From contig SVEL01000013.1 of NCBI GenBank assembly GCA_015057425.1, forward strand, positions 1 through 64,000: a stretch of 64,000 nucleotides of DNA. Reading direction: 5' to 3'. The stretch is from Lachnospiraceae bacterium. Its GTDB lineage: Bacteria; Bacillota; Clostridia; Lachnospirales; Lachnospiraceae. Within the stretch, counting starts at the first letter, position 1, and the number at the start of each line of letters is the position of its first letter. Shown one piece after another: positions 42,654-50,954 of the stretch. Position numbers and translations under genes: made by a program. The notes under the pieces are model-generated. The model saw only the letters and a list, made by a program, of their open reading frames with translations. It searched no databases and was not told the origin of the DNA.

Positions 42654-43280
42654 ATGATGATAGGCGAAATAATTAAAAAGTATCGTTTGGAAAGAAAATT
42701 AACTCAGGAAGAAATGGCAGAAGCATTACATATTACTCCTCAAGCTGTTTCAAGATGGGAAACGGGAATATCTTACCCTGATGTAACTATGTTACCTAAA
42801 CTTGCCAAATATTTACATATATCAACAGACAAGTTGCTTGGCTGTGAGAACAATGAAATTATTGAACATCAGGAAATTTTAAATCAAAGTCAGATTGACA
42901 GCATCTTCGATTATATTCCCGGCAAAAAAACTCCAGGAAGAAAAGTTTTAGTTGTTGATGATGCGGAATTTATGAGAAACATTCTGACAGATATATTGTC
43001 AACGGAAGGACACAATGTACTACAGGCAAAAAACGGTTTAGAATGTATAGATATTCTAAAAAAAGAAACTGTAGATATATGTATTCTTGATCTTAATATG
43101 CCTGTTATGAATGGCATGGAAACTTTAGAAAAAATAAGAGAATCTTATCCTTCCCTTAAGATAATAATATTATCTGTCGAAAGTACTGAAGAAAATGTCC
43201 GTAAAACACTTCTTCTGGGTGCAAATGGCTTTGTAGCTAAACCATTCCAACAGAACAGTATTTTAGAACGAATGTGTTAA
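42654..43280 (+). CDS. XRE HTH domain fused to a response-regulator receiver domain
   Basis: Residues 3-62 form an XRE helix-turn-helix (IIKKYRLERKLTQEEMAEAL, QAVSRWETG) and residues 96-206 a receiver domain with the acidic pair Asp102-Asp103, phosphoacceptor Asp146 in ILDLNMP, Ser174 and Lys196 in AKPF. Usual response regulators place the receiver first, so the order here is reversed, with a type of DNA-binding domain rarely coupled to phosphorylation. No histidine kinase gene is adjacent. GGAGG precedes the start. It stands alone on the plus strand between minus-strand genes. Confidence 0.88.
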   Translation: MMIGEIIKKYRLERKLTQEEMAEALHITPQAVSRWETGISYPDVTMLPKLAKYLHISTDKLLGCENNEIIEHQEILNQSQIDSIFDYIPGKKTPGRKVLVVDDAEFMRNILTDILSTEGHNVLQAKNGLECIDILKKETVDICILDLNMPVMNGMETLEKIRESYPSLKIIILSVESTEENVRKTLLLGANGFVAKPFQQNSILERMC

Positions 43281-43287
43281 CATAAAG

Positions 43288-43324
43288 AAGAGTAGACATA
43301 ATTTTGAACATTATGTCTACTCTT
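43288..43324. terminator. Bidirectional terminator between convergent genes
   Basis: A perfect 15-bp stem (AAGAGTAGACATAAT and its complement) with a 7-nt loop between the stops at 43280 and 43327. Confidence 0.85.
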
Positions 43325-43326
43325 TA

Positions 43327-44433
43327 TCATTTCATAGTCATACTATTATTCAACAAAATCGTACTATACATAAATAGTACATCCTGTCCATTAAACTCAA
43401 CGTAATTTTCAATCAGATCACTTGCAATATAGCGAGTATCAATAAGTGTAATTTTCGTATATTGCTCTGCAATAAGAGGAATAATGCTGCTTCCAAAGGA
43501 ATCCCTAAATACAACGAGTTCCTTGTCTGTGGTGGCATTTTTATTTTCGATTGTAAGAAGTGCTGCCGCTCCCGAAAGAAACATTTCATATGGATCACGT
43601 GAATTCATCTTGTCCATATCATATATTTGGGTTACTTTATCTGTTTCGTAATTATACACTTCACATTTTTCAAGTATACTGTTTGTAAGATAGAAAATTT
43701 TCTCGCTTTTCATTGGAAGTGCTGCCTGGCCATAATAAACACCATAAAAATCGGTATCTGCCTCTAAAACTTCAAATTTATCCTTTGTAACAGCTCCCAT
43801 ATTCATCCCAAGCGAAAGCTTATTCGCAACATCAACAAGACATTCCTGTCTCCAGTGCGTATCTGTCTTATAATAGTCCGAGACATCAAGCACACCATCT
43901 ACAATATCTATATATTCCGCAAAATTTGTATTATCTTTTACAAGTTCAAACACCTTAGCATAATCCATTGAAAGATAACCATGCTTATCTGCAAGGAAAC
44001 AATTCTTATCCGGTATTACTGTAATATAAACATTTTCGCAATTTCCTTCAACATATTTATTATAAAGGTATTTCATCTTATCTGTCGCACCAAGTATCAT
44101 TTTTTCATTCATTGGATATTCCAGAGCTGCTGCATAACCGTCTGCCACGTAAATTCCATTATTGTCCTTTTGAAGAAATCCATAATAACATGCCATTGCC
44201 TTGAAAGTTCTAAAGGTATCTCTCATCGGAAATTGATCTAATGTATATTTCTCAAAATCTGTCATAAAAGTCCCATCAAGAATTCCTTCTACTGACATTT
44301 CAGGGAACTGACTAAGATATCGCCTTTCGCTTTCGGATGCTTTATCAGATTGCTTAAAAAAGCAACATATAGAAAGTGCCAGCCACACAGCAACCACAAT
44401 TATTGTTCTGATTACATTTATCTTCAAAACCAT
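43327..44433 (-). CDS. DHHW-type protein (AlgX/AlgJ-like partner of MBOAT acyltransferase)
   Basis: The 368-residue product has an N-terminal membrane anchor (VIRTIIVVAVWLALSICCFF) and an SGNH-hydrolase-like extracellular domain. It has the ESERRYLSQFP opening, the DYYKTDTHWR motif (Asp-x-His of the DHHW signature) and VVFRDSFGSSIIPLI with the nucleophile Ser. Such proteins work with MBOAT proteins to O-acetylate extracellular polymers. The MBOAT gene lies 11 nt upstream. Confidence 0.85.
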   Translation of the reverse strand: MVLKINVIRTIIVVAVWLALSICCFFKQSDKASESERRYLSQFPEMSVEGILDGTFMTDFEKYTLDQFPMRDTFRTFKAMACYYGFLQKDNNGIYVADGYAAALEYPMNEKMILGATDKMKYLYNKYVEGNCENVYITVIPDKNCFLADKHGYLSMDYAKVFELVKDNTNFAEYIDIVDGVLDVSDYYKTDTHWRQECLVDVANKLSLGMNMGAVTKDKFEVLEADTDFYGVYYGQAALPMKSEKIFYLTNSILEKCEVYNYETDKVTQIYDMDKMNSRDPYEMFLSGAAALLTIENKNATTDKELVVFRDSFGSSIIPLIAEQYTKITLIDTRYIASDLIENYVEFNGQDVLFMYSTILLNNSMTMK

Positions 44434-44444
44434 CGACTCCTTTC

Positions 44445-45866
44445 CTAAAACCTGAAATATAAGAACGGATTAAATGAACCGTCTACCAAATACGCTGTTG
44501 AAAGCAAAAGAAGTATCACTAATAATATCGGTTTGATTATTTCTACAATTGTACCTATTCCTTTTGATTGGGAAAGTTTTAAAACTGCACTCTTTGCGAA
44601 CGGTAAGCTTCCTATAACACTTATGATAAATACCACCAAATAACTTCTTAAATAATATAGGGTTTCCTCGCTTGAAAATGATATGACTTCCATACCAAAC
44701 ATCCCCTTTATATCGCCCATAGCCTGTCCAAGTGTTTCTGAATTAAACAAAACAAAACTAATTATAACGAAAAATAATACGTATACATGTTTAAAGGCCG
44801 AAACACATAGATTTTCTTTATTTTCTTTGCTTTTTTTCTTCGCAAAAAGGAATTTCTCAACTATAAGAAGAACTGCAAACATAAGACCCCATAATATAAA
44901 GTTCCATGCAGCGCCATGCCAGAATCCTGTTAACATCCATACAATAATAATGTTAATTATATGACGGCTCTTAGAAACCCTATTTCCACCAAGAGGTATG
45001 TACACATAGTCTCTAAACCATGTTCCCAGTGACATATGCCATCTTCTCCAGAATTCTGTTATACTTTTTGATATATAAGGATAATTGAAGTTCTCAAGAA
45101 ACTCAAAGCCCAAAACCTTACCCAACCCAATAGCCATATCGCTATAGCCTGAAAAATCAAAATATATATGAAGTGTAAATGCAATGGCATATCCCCAATG
45201 AAAGAGAACTGTTTTTTCGTCCATATCCCTAAAAATATTGCAAAACTCACCTAATTGGTTAGCTATAAGTATCTTTTTCGAAAGTCCGATGATAAATCTC
45301 TGGGCGCCCTCATAAATCTTATCAAAACTGATGGTTCTTTTGTTCAACTGCTTTTCAATATCAGAATATCGTACAATAGGTCCTGCAATAAGTTGTGGAA
45401 AAAGTGCAATATATGTTGCAAGCGAAATTACATTTTTTTGTGCAGGCACCTCTTTTCTATAAACATCAATAATATAACTTAGTATCTGAAATGTGTAAAA
45501 ACTTATTCCTATCGGAAGAACTACATTAAGCAACGAAACTGACAGTCCCGTTGCTGCATTAAAATTACTTATAAAGAAATCTGCATATTTAAAATAAATA
45601 AGTAGCGACAGTTCAAAAACAACCGAAACAATCATAAGAAATTTTCGAGTCTTTCCTGTCTTTGCCTTTTCAATCAATAACCCTGAAATGTATCCAATAA
45701 GTATGGATACCACCATAAGTAACACATACCGGACTCCTCCCCATGCATAGAATATCAAACTTGCAAGAAGCAGAACCGTATTTCTAAACTTTTTAGGTGC
45801 GATAAAGTACATGAGTAACGTTATCGGAAGAAAATAATATAAAAATGGAATACTGGAAAATAACAT
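44445..45866 (-). CDS. MBOAT family O-acyltransferase (AlgI/DltB-like)
   Basis: This 473-residue polytopic membrane protein carries MBOAT landmarks: FYAWGG, GISFYTFQILSYIIDVYRKE, FPQLIAGPIVRY, YFDFSGYSDMAIGLGK, WRRWHMSLGTWFRDYVYIPLGG and the catalytic His in MLTGFWHGAAWNF. It would pass acyl groups from the cytoplasm to an outside acceptor using the DHHW partner. Neighbours on both sides belong to the same functional cluster. Confidence 0.93.
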   Translation of the reverse strand: MLFSSIPFLYYFLPITLLMYFIAPKKFRNTVLLLASLIFYAWGGVRYVLLMVVSILIGYISGLLIEKAKTGKTRKFLMIVSVVFELSLLIYFKYADFFISNFNAATGLSVSLLNVVLPIGISFYTFQILSYIIDVYRKEVPAQKNVISLATYIALFPQLIAGPIVRYSDIEKQLNKRTISFDKIYEGAQRFIIGLSKKILIANQLGEFCNIFRDMDEKTVLFHWGYAIAFTLHIYFDFSGYSDMAIGLGKVLGFEFLENFNYPYISKSITEFWRRWHMSLGTWFRDYVYIPLGGNRVSKSRHIINIIIVWMLTGFWHGAAWNFILWGLMFAVLLIVEKFLFAKKKSKENKENLCVSAFKHVYVLFFVIISFVLFNSETLGQAMGDIKGMFGMEVISFSSEETLYYLRSYLVVFIISVIGSLPFAKSAVLKLSQSKGIGTIVEIIKPILLVILLLLSTAYLVDGSFNPFLYFRF

Positions 45867-45875
45867 ACTTCTCCT

Positions 45876-46394
45876 CTACTTTGCCATATCAATAGCAAGA
45901 TTGCCGCCACATACTTTTTTAAATGCTTCTGTAATATCTTTTGCCGAAGCACTATTTTCAAATTCTGTAGATGTCATAATAAACAAAACTACATCACCAT
46001 ATGCCGCAACCCTTACATCATCAGCACCAACACAAACCCACTTTCTTGTATTTATATTATCCTTCATTAGGTTAGCAACTTCTTTTGCATCTTTTGTATC
46101 TTTAAGACGAACAAGAACCATTGAATATGCCTGTGAGCCTAATGCTGACTCTGATACAACCGCTTCCGTAATTTTAGAATTGTTTGAAAGACCTGTATAA
46201 TATGAAAGCTCATTTGCATCTTTAATATTTACATTCATAGTTGTAAGAGAAAGATTGGTATTCTTTTCAGCGTAAATCTTATCAACAATACCCGAAAGCG
46301 AATCTTCAAGCTTTGGCTGTTCGTTTCCTCTGCTGCATCCACCTATTACCATAACTCCAATAAGCATAATTGCCAACATTACAATTTTCTTCAT
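45876..46394 (-). CDS. DUF4358 lipoprotein
   Basis: About 172 residues: a lipoprotein signal with lipobox VIGGCSR, then a DUF4358 domain (LEDSLSGIVDKIYAEK, YTGLSNNSKITEAVVSES, YSMVLVRLKDTKDAKEVANLMK). DUF4358 proteins frequently accompany MBOAT-DHHW genes in Clostridia; function unknown. The ATG at 46394 has GGAGG nine bases before it; an upstream TTG at 46403 is less likely. Confidence 0.85.
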   Translation of the reverse strand: MKKIVMLAIMLIGVMVIGGCSRGNEQPKLEDSLSGIVDKIYAEKNTNLSLTTMNVNIKDANELSYYTGLSNNSKITEAVVSESALGSQAYSMVLVRLKDTKDAKEVANLMKDNINTRKWVCVGADDVRVAAYGDVVLFIMTSTEFENSASAKDITEAFKKVCGGNLAIDMAK

Positions 46395-46454
46395 TTTCCT
46401 CAACCTCCAAAAACATTCTATTTTAATTTTGCACTTTTCAAGAACCTTTATTCG

Positions 46455-48191
46455 TTACCCCAGCTCCGGAGTATCTGTAAACTCTACATATGGGCGGCCT
46501 TTTATTCCATCAGATTCAAAAACCTCTATAGTATTTAACCCTTTTTTCAGCAACGACGCCGGTATATAAAGTGTCTTCTGCGGACCAATTTCCCAATATC
46601 TTCCTATGTTGAATCCGTTGATTACCACAAATCCCTTGGTAAAGTTGTCAAGACGGATAAATGTATCTATACACTGATCTGTTTCGAACTGTCCTTTATA
46701 GAAAACTGACTTTTCCTCAGGTTTGTTTGTAGTATATACTAACTTTTCAAGGTTATCCATCGGTAGTGTATATACGTTCCAATTGAAATGAATCTTTCCT
46801 CCAAGAAGAAGTCTTCCCGCAATACCTTTCTTACGCATCATCTTACTGCCAAAGTTTGCCCTACCCATATTTTCGCACAATATGGTAAGCACATCTCCTG
46901 CTTTTGCTGATACATTAACTTCTAACGAATCATTGATATATACTATTCCCACAAGTTCTTTATTGATATAAACTTGTGCTCTGTCCCCAAGACTTTCAAA
47001 AGAAAGCTTTACATCCTTATAATCTCTGTTAAGAGTAGTCTGATATGCTATATAACCATAACCCTGACCATATTTTTCCATACATTGTGGCACATCTGAA
47101 TGGATAGGAGTTGAAAGTCTGTCTAAGCTTTCAAAAATGCCTGTCTGTTCTGTAAGTTCAACTTTTCCGTATGCTTTCTTAGGTCTGTTAGCAGGTATTT
47201 CCGGAAGCTCATCCTCTATATACTTACTGATGACTTGTCTCACTGCGTGATATTTTGGTGTAACATCTCCACATTCTGATAATATTGCGTCATAATCATA
47301 GCTGGTAACATCCGGTGCAAACTTTTCATAATGATTTGCTCCGCTCATAAACCCAAAGTTCGTACCACCGATAAACATATACATATTAAGGCTTCCACGC
47401 TTCAACATATCATCTACAACTTTGGCATAATCTTCCGCCGAAGTAGTGTGATGCTTCTCATCTCCCCATGCATCAAACCAGCCATTCCACATTTCCATAC
47501 ACATTTTCGGCTGATTAGGGTAAAGCTCGTCATGTGCTCTGAAATTTTCCTCGACTCTGCTACCAAAATTAAGCGTTGCCATACATCCATCTATGGCACC
47601 ATCTAATAAATTATCTCTGCTTGTTCCATCTGACGTAAAGAGAGGTACATCTATTCCTTTATTAATATAGCTTTCCTTCAAATACTTAAGATATTCTTTG
47701 TCATCGCCATAATATCCGTACTCATTTTCACACTGAAGCATAATAACCGGTCCGCCGTTTGTACATAAAAGTGGTCTTATCTCATCAAACAGCTTATCAA
47801 GGTATCTGTCAAAATACTTTATATACTTTGGATTAGAACAGCGAATTTCCATATCATCTTCCGCCTGAATCCACCATGGAAGTCCGCCAAATTCCCACTC
47901 AGCACATATATACGGACCCGGACGAACTATAACCATAAGTCCCTCTTCCTGTGCTTTTTTTACAAACTCTGCTATATTAAGATTTCCTTCAAAATCGAAT
48001 TTTCCCGGATGCTTTTCATGTAAATTCCATGCACAATATGTCTCAACACAATTACAACCTATTGCCCTGAGTTTCTTAAATATATCTGTCCACGTGTCAG
48101 GCATATTTCTAAAATAATGCACTGCACCTGATATTAACTTGATTTCCTTATCATCTTTTACAAATTTATTGTCTACTATTTGAAATGTCAT
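46455..48191 (-). CDS. GH35 beta-galactosidase
   Basis: The 578-residue enzyme shows GH35 blocks: LISGAVHYFRNMPDTW, ETYCAWNLHEKHPGKFDFEG, GPYICAEWEFGGLPWW, MLQCENEYGYYG (acid/base region) and MCMEMWNGWFDAWG (nucleophile Glu), plus C-terminal galactose-binding-like beta domains ending KGLNTIEVFESDGIKGRPYVEF. No signal peptide is present, so it works on imported beta-galactosides. AGGAG eight bases before the ATG at 48191 fixes the start; the longer frame to 48284 covers the promoter. Confidence 0.93.
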   Translation of the reverse strand: MTFQIVDNKFVKDDKEIKLISGAVHYFRNMPDTWTDIFKKLRAIGCNCVETYCAWNLHEKHPGKFDFEGNLNIAEFVKKAQEEGLMVIVRPGPYICAEWEFGGLPWWIQAEDDMEIRCSNPKYIKYFDRYLDKLFDEIRPLLCTNGGPVIMLQCENEYGYYGDDKEYLKYLKESYINKGIDVPLFTSDGTSRDNLLDGAIDGCMATLNFGSRVEENFRAHDELYPNQPKMCMEMWNGWFDAWGDEKHHTTSAEDYAKVVDDMLKRGSLNMYMFIGGTNFGFMSGANHYEKFAPDVTSYDYDAILSECGDVTPKYHAVRQVISKYIEDELPEIPANRPKKAYGKVELTEQTGIFESLDRLSTPIHSDVPQCMEKYGQGYGYIAYQTTLNRDYKDVKLSFESLGDRAQVYINKELVGIVYINDSLEVNVSAKAGDVLTILCENMGRANFGSKMMRKKGIAGRLLLGGKIHFNWNVYTLPMDNLEKLVYTTNKPEEKSVFYKGQFETDQCIDTFIRLDNFTKGFVVINGFNIGRYWEIGPQKTLYIPASLLKKGLNTIEVFESDGIKGRPYVEFTDTPELG

Positions 48192-48224
48192 TTCTATTCT
48201 CCTGTGTGTCTGTTTAGTTACTTT

Positions 48225-48253
48225 ATTATATAATATTACAAAAAAAATCTCAA
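48225..48253 (-). promoter_or_regulatory. Promoter of the GH35 gene
   Basis: TTGAGA (48248-48253) and TATAAT (48225-48230) on the minus strand, 17 nt apart. Confidence 0.65.
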
Positions 48254-48307
48254 GAGTAAGAGATAACTCCGATTTGCAACACATACGTTTTTAATGCAAC
48301 TTTTTAT

Positions 48308-48336
48308 TTGTGTTTCATTTTATTCTATGATATACT
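48308..48336 (+). promoter_or_regulatory. Promoter of holin-like toxin copy 1
   Basis: TTGTGT and TATACT on the plus strand with a 17-nt spacer, giving a leader of about 77 nt before the toxin ATG. Confidence 0.6.
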
Positions 48337-48419
48337 ATATATAAACATATAATATATTTACCCGGTTAGTCGGGGACGTGCTCCCACTCGATCCGCTTTT
48401 ATGGAAAGGAGTGGTGCTT

Positions 48420-48524
48420 ATGAGTACATATGAAGAGTTCTCAATTCTGCTAACCATCGCGTTACTGATTGTCACTATTCTTAGTCTCAAAAAGAAAAAT
48501 AGCCGTCCTGACCACCGAATTTAG
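48420..48524 (+). CDS. Putative holin-like toxin, type I toxin-antitoxin, copy 1
   Basis: A 34-residue hydrophobic peptide, MSTYEEFSILLTIALL followed by IVTILSLKKKNSRPDHRI, matches the small holin-like toxins of Firmicutes (one membrane helix, basic tail). AAAGGAGTGGTGCTT precedes ATG. A convergent promoter at 48600-48628 would make an antisense RNA over the 3' end, as in type I systems. Leader GTCGGGGACGTGCTCCC is structured. A second copy follows at 48727. Confidence 0.8.
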   Translation: MSTYEEFSILLTIALLIVTILSLKKKNSRPDHRI

Positions 48525-48593
48525 GACGACTATTTATGTCTAAACAAATTTAGCGGGTCGGGTGATGTGCACTCACCTTCCGACTACCTTGTT
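48495..48593 (-). ncRNA. Predicted antisense antitoxin RNA, copy 1
   Basis: Transcription from the promoter at 48600-48628 would run towards the toxin, pass the GGTAGTCGGAAGGTGAGTGC segment and end at the shared hairpin near 48497, giving about 100 nt that overlaps the toxin mRNA 3' end. Extent is inferred. Confidence 0.6.
48497..48535. terminator. Shared terminator of toxin mRNA and antisense RNA, copy 1
   Basis: AAATAGCCGTCCT pairs with AGGACGACTATTT (one C-A mismatch), with A and T runs on both sides, so it can stop transcription in both directions. Confidence 0.7.
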
Positions 48594-48599
48594 AAGTAT

Positions 48600-48628
48600 A
48601 TTATATTAAATACTTTCTAATTTCGCAA
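48600..48628 (-). promoter_or_regulatory. Antisense antitoxin promoter, copy 1
   Basis: TTGCGA (48623-48628) and TATAAT (48600-48605) on the minus strand, 17 nt apart. Confidence 0.7.
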
Positions 48629-48726
48629 TACCTTTTACCATCTTTTCAAAATCAAATAATATATTTACCCGGGTAGTCGGGGGACGTGCTCCCACTCGAT
48701 CCGCTTTTAGGAAAGGAGTGGTGCTT

Positions 48727-48810
48727 ATGAGTACATATGAAGAGTTCTCAATTTTATTAACCATAGTGTTACTGATTGTCACTATTCTTAGTCTCAAAAA
48801 AGAAAAATAG
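48727..48810 (+). CDS. Putative holin-like toxin, type I toxin-antitoxin, copy 2 (shortened)
   Basis: The 27-residue peptide starts identically (MSTYEEFSILLTI) but has Val for Ala at residue 14 and ends LSLKKEK. One extra A in the Lys codons shifts the frame to an early TAG, removing the last eight residues present in copy 1. Leader, ribosome site, terminator and antisense promoter are all kept. The sense promoter (TTTACC-17-TAATAT) looks weaker than in copy 1. Confidence 0.75.
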   Translation: MSTYEEFSILLTIVLLIVTILSLKKEK

Positions 48811-48843
48811 CCGTCCTGACACCCAAATTTAGAACGGCTATTT
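48803..48843. terminator. Shared terminator, toxin copy 2
   Basis: AAAATAGCCGTCCT pairs imperfectly with AGAACGGCTATTTT; same position relative to the toxin as in copy 1. Confidence 0.65.
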
Positions 48844-48900
48844 TAGCAAAACAAATTTAGCGGGTCGGGTGATGTGCACTCACCTTCCGACTACCTTGTT
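48803..48900 (-). ncRNA. Predicted antisense antitoxin RNA, copy 2
   Basis: Same layout as copy 1: promoter at 48907-48935, structured segment with GGTAGTCGGAAGG, ending at the shared hairpin. Confidence 0.6.
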
Positions 48901-48906
48901 AAGTAT

Positions 48907-48935
48907 ATTATATTGGATATTTTCCAAATGTGCAA
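48907..48935 (-). promoter_or_regulatory. Antisense antitoxin promoter, copy 2
   Basis: TTGCAC (48930-48935) and TATAAT (48907-48912) on the minus strand, 17 nt apart. Confidence 0.7.
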
Positions 48936-48993
48936 TAGTTTATTTAAATACTCGTTTGAAAAGCTTCGCTTTTCTCCACGCGGATATTCGCCC

Positions 48994-49157
48994 GATACGA
49001 ATGTTATTTAAATAGTGTCTCGCACAACGAAAACACTCGTGTTTTCATTGTTACCCAAATTAACAAAAAGTCATAACATCAAGCAAGCTTGCGTTATGAC
49101 TTTTCATTAATTTATGTGCGAGACATACATATTCTTCGAGCTCATATAATTCGTATC
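48994..49157. repeat. Nested inverted-repeat element downstream of ilvC
   Basis: Outer arms GATACGAAT (48994-49002) / ATTCGTATC (49149-49157) enclose TGTCTCGCACA (49016-49026) / TGTGCGAGACA (49115-49125), which enclose two hairpins (GAAAACACTCGTGTTTTC and AAAAGTCATAAC / GTTATGACTTTT). No coding frame is visible. It resembles a small non-autonomous palindromic element. Confidence 0.6.
49066..49104 (-). terminator. Terminator of ilvC
   Basis: AAAAGTCATAAC / GTTATGACTTTT, 12-bp perfect stem with a GCAAGCTTGC-containing loop, followed by TGTTAATTTG; 71 nt past the ilvC stop. Confidence 0.65.
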
Positions 49158-49174
49158 AGCTCATTATTTTCACG

Positions 49175-50221
<1,047 letters not shown>

Positions 50222-50315
50222 TTAAAATGATTTTTAAATATTATGTAAACAGGTTTCCCTGTTGATACCATAAAAGCCACTAATGTTTGCGGCCGGATAA
50301 TTTTCCACAAACCTT

Positions 50316-50834
50316 TTAAGCTTCCCAATCAGCATCCATCTCGCCGAGCTCATCAAGAGTTCCTCTTGAAAGACCTGTAATACCGGTTCTAACAAGCTCT
50401 TTGATTTCAAAACCTTCAAGTAAATTGAGAAACGCTGCTATCTTTGCCTGATTACCTGTAAGTTCAATCATAAGTGATGCTGCCGAAACATCGACTATCT
50501 TTGCTCGGAAAATATCTGCTATAGATATAATCTGCTGTCTCTGTTCTGCTGTAACGGCAACCTTCACAAGAACAAGATCTCTGCATACAGACATACCGTC
50601 CATCAATACATTTATTTCTTTTACATCAACAAGTTTTGATATCTGTTTAATAATCTGCTCAAGGACATCATCTTCTCCCTTAACTACAATAGTCATTCTC
50701 GAAAATCCCTTTTTCTCACTTGAGCCAACAGTTAAACTGTCAATACTATAACCTCTTCTGCTGAAAAGTCCTGCAACTCTGTTAAGAACACCGGCAGTAT
50801 CTTCAACAAGAACAGATAATACCATTTTCTTCAT
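50316..50834 (-). CDS. ilvN: Acetolactate synthase small (regulatory) subunit
   Basis: The 172-residue subunit has the N-terminal ACT domain (VLSVLVEDTAGVLNRVAGLFSRRGYSIDSL cut here as separate segments, with NRVAGLFSRRGY diagnostic) and the second half with KVAVTAEQRQQIISIADIFRAKIVDV. It confers valine feedback on IlvB. AAGGAG ten bases before ATG supports the start. The catalytic subunit gene is not adjacent; ilvB is 11.5 kb away at 62394. Confidence 0.94.
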   Translation of the reverse strand: MKKMVLSVLVEDTAGVLNRVAGLFSRRGYSIDSLTVGSSEKKGFSRMTIVVKGEDDVLEQIIKQISKLVDVKEINVLMDGMSVCRDLVLVKVAVTAEQRQQIISIADIFRAKIVDVSAASLMIELTGNQAKIAAFLNLLEGFEIKELVRTGITGLSRGTLDELGEMDADWEA

Positions 50835-50896
50835 CGATTAATGTCTCCTTATTATTTTTATCACAATAACACTGTAGTGCGGTAAATCTTCCTTTG

Positions 50897-50925
50897 ATAA
50901 TATCAGCATTTCTAATATTTGTCAA
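50897..50925 (-). promoter_or_regulatory. Promoter of ilvN-ilvC
   Basis: TTGACA (50920-50925) and TATTAT (50897-50902) on the minus strand, 17 nt apart. No T-box or leader peptide with branched-chain codons is visible in the short leader. Confidence 0.75.
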
Positions 50926-50954
50926 TATAAACTCTACAGCTTTTGAAAAATATT

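Noticed and set aside
50835-50954. Branched-chain T-box or attenuator before ilvN
   Set aside because: The leader is under 70 nt after the promoter and has no T-box core, no tandem Leu/Val/Ile codons and no terminator stem.
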